Part shown: piece after piece, positions 5,095 to 5,990 of the stretch | Position numbering within the stretch: the stretch's first letter is position 1 | Layout of the letters: every line of letters starts with the position of its first letter | NCBI GenBank assembly: GCA_023395435.1 | Contig: JAEWZG010000145.1 | Location: forward strand, 1-5,990 | Direction: 5' to 3' | Length of the DNA stretch: 5,990 nt | Origin: Bacillota bacterium | GTDB lineage: Bacteria; Bacillota; Clostridia; Oscillospirales; Ruminococcaceae | Notes under the pieces: model-generated | What the model was told of the DNA's origin: nothing | Databases searched by the model: none | The model's input: only the letters and a program-made list of their open reading frames with translations | Program-made: the position numbers and the translations under genes

Positions 5095-5928
5095 TTATTT
5101 TTTATTTGCAAGCTTGAATATCTTATCAAGATTTTCCTTGTCAGTTGTGTTCATTCCTATGTATGAAGGCTCCGCATTATACAAGCCGTGGAAATCTGAA
5201 CCACCAGTAATAATAAGATTGTATTTTTCAGCGATTTCAAGCATTTTTTTCATATCCTCTTCGCTTGCTGTATAATGATAAACTTCAACGCCATCAAGCT
5301 TCCCTTTTTCGGCAAGTTCTTCAAGTAGCTCAAGATTATCATACTGCATCGGATGAGCCATAATAGCAACACCCTTTGCTGAATGTATTAGGTCAAGTAC
5401 GAAGTTTACATCAGGATATTCTCTTTCGACAAGACATGTTCCGTTCTCATGATTAAAAAGTTCATCATTTAATGAACCATAAAAATCAGTAGCATAGCCA
5501 TAATCAATAAGTGCTCTCATAATATGCTGCTTAAATATACTCTTACTGCCTGTTGAATGCTTTAAAACACTTTCGGCTGTAATAGGATAAAGCTTCATAA
5601 CATTATCAATCATTTCATTTGCGCAGGATTTCCTTATAGCACAGGATTTAAGACACAGTCCTTCAAGTCTGTCTGGCTTCTGCGGTGAATAGCAAAGAAT
5701 ATGCACCTTTGAATTTCTCGTTTTATCCCAGGCAGAAAGTTCAACACCAGGTATGATATGAACACCGTATCTTTCACCAAGCACAGTAGCACGAGATGTA
5801 GACGACAAAGTATCATGGTCAGTTATTGATAAAAAATCAATTCCAGTACGTTTTGCCTGAACAATAATATCCTCAATACCAAGAGAACCATCTGAAAGTT
5901 TTGTGTGACAATGCAAATCACCCTTCAT
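5095..5928 (-). CDS. PHP-domain phosphoesterase (YciV/RNase AM-like)
   Basis: A 277-residue stand-alone PHP protein, matching the length of the YciV/RNase AM group, whose members remove nucleotides from RNA 5' ends or dephosphorylate nucleoside 3',5'-bisphosphates. All expected metal ligands can be placed: His6, His8 and Asp13 (DLHCHTKLSDG), His38 (ITDHDT), Glu63 (PGVELSA), His76 (VHILCY), His192 (MAHP), and Asp245 and His247 (GGSDFHG). A trinuclear metal site and a working phosphoesterase are therefore likely. The middle insert, about 95-175, has the basic helical character of the family and should set substrate choice. GGGAGGT (5937-5943) precedes the ATG at 5928 with suitable spacing. It is the first visible gene of the PHP, malic enzyme, TSCPD group. 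Histidinol phosphatase is less likely because the motif order and length fit YciV better; the exact substrate is not provable here. Confidence 0.9.
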   Translation of the reverse strand: MKGDLHCHTKLSDGSLGIEDIIVQAKRTGIDFLSITDHDTLSSTSRATVLGERYGVHIIPGVELSAWDKTRNSKVHILCYSPQKPDRLEGLCLKSCAIRKSCANEMIDNVMKLYPITAESVLKHSTGSKSIFKQHIMRALIDYGYATDFYGSLNDELFNHENGTCLVEREYPDVNFVLDLIHSAKGVAIMAHPMQYDNLELLEELAEKGKLDGVEVYHYTASEEDMKKMLEIAEKYNLIITGGSDFHGLYNAEPSYIGMNTTDKENLDKIFKLANKK

Positions 5929-5955
5929 AGTGCGTAACCTCCCAAAAAAGTACTG

Positions 5956-5980
5956 ATTAAGTTATGAAAGCAAACTTAAT
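5956..5980. repeat. 8-bp inverted repeat upstream of the PHP gene
   Basis: ATTAAGTT (5956-5963) and AACTTAAT (5973-5980) are exact reverse complements around a 9-bp spacer (ATGAAAGCA). It lies 28-52 bp upstream of the PHP start codon, where a promoter is expected. The only -35 candidate is TTGAAA on the minus strand (5982-5987), and the matching -10 is weak (TAACTT). The repeat may be an operator for this group, a leader hairpin, or chance in AT-rich DNA. Confidence 0.35.
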
Positions 5981-5990
5981 ATTTCAATTA

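Noticed and set aside
4676..5816. Open frames at 4676-4906 (plus) and 5634-5816 (minus)
   Set aside because: They are other-frame shadows inside the malic enzyme and PHP genes, whose motifs are intact throughout.

Overview
The window reads as ordinary chromosome from a low-GC Gram-positive anaerobe, most likely a clostridial (Ruminococcus/Oscillospiraceae-like) Firmicute. The signs are very AT-rich intergenic DNA, strong AGGAGG-type ribosome binding sites, a lipobox lipoprotein, sigma-A-like promoters with extended -10 elements, and PurA and TSCPD proteins of the type I associate with clostridia. The species assignment is inference. I see no mobile element, CRISPR array, rRNA or tRNA.

Layout. 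Positions 1-46 hold the last codons of a plus-strand gene that begins outside the window. After a 14-bp hairpin comes a small minus-strand lipoprotein of unknown function (165-638) with its own promoter. Upstream of it, on the minus strand, are a clear terminator (715-742), purA (761-2059, adenylosuccinate synthetase) and a LysR-type regulator (2165-3046). A 215-bp, extremely AT-rich divergent promoter region separates the regulator from a plus-strand three-helix membrane protein of the SemiSWEET/PQ-loop type (3262-3537). A single hairpin (3541-3568) fills the gap to a convergent minus-strand group: a TSCPD-domain protein (3574-3825), a malic enzyme (3895-5067) and a PHP-domain phosphoesterase (5095-5928). 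In transcription order this group runs PHP, malic enzyme, TSCPD.

How the parts may work together. PurA commits IMP to AMP synthesis. The malic enzyme links malate to pyruvate and reduced cofactor. The PHP protein is probably a nucleotide or oligonucleotide phosphoesterase. The most coherent regulatory story is the LysR gene with its divergent membrane protein: one dyad covers the lysR -10 box and another sits about 62 bp upstream of the predicted start of the membrane-protein transcript. That geometry fits a LysR regulator that represses itself and activates its neighbour. A second notable site is a perfect 12-bp inverted repeat over the predicted purA -10 box and start point. Nothing here is clearly a new system; the best leads are these control regions, the uncharacterised TSCPD protein and the lipoprotein.
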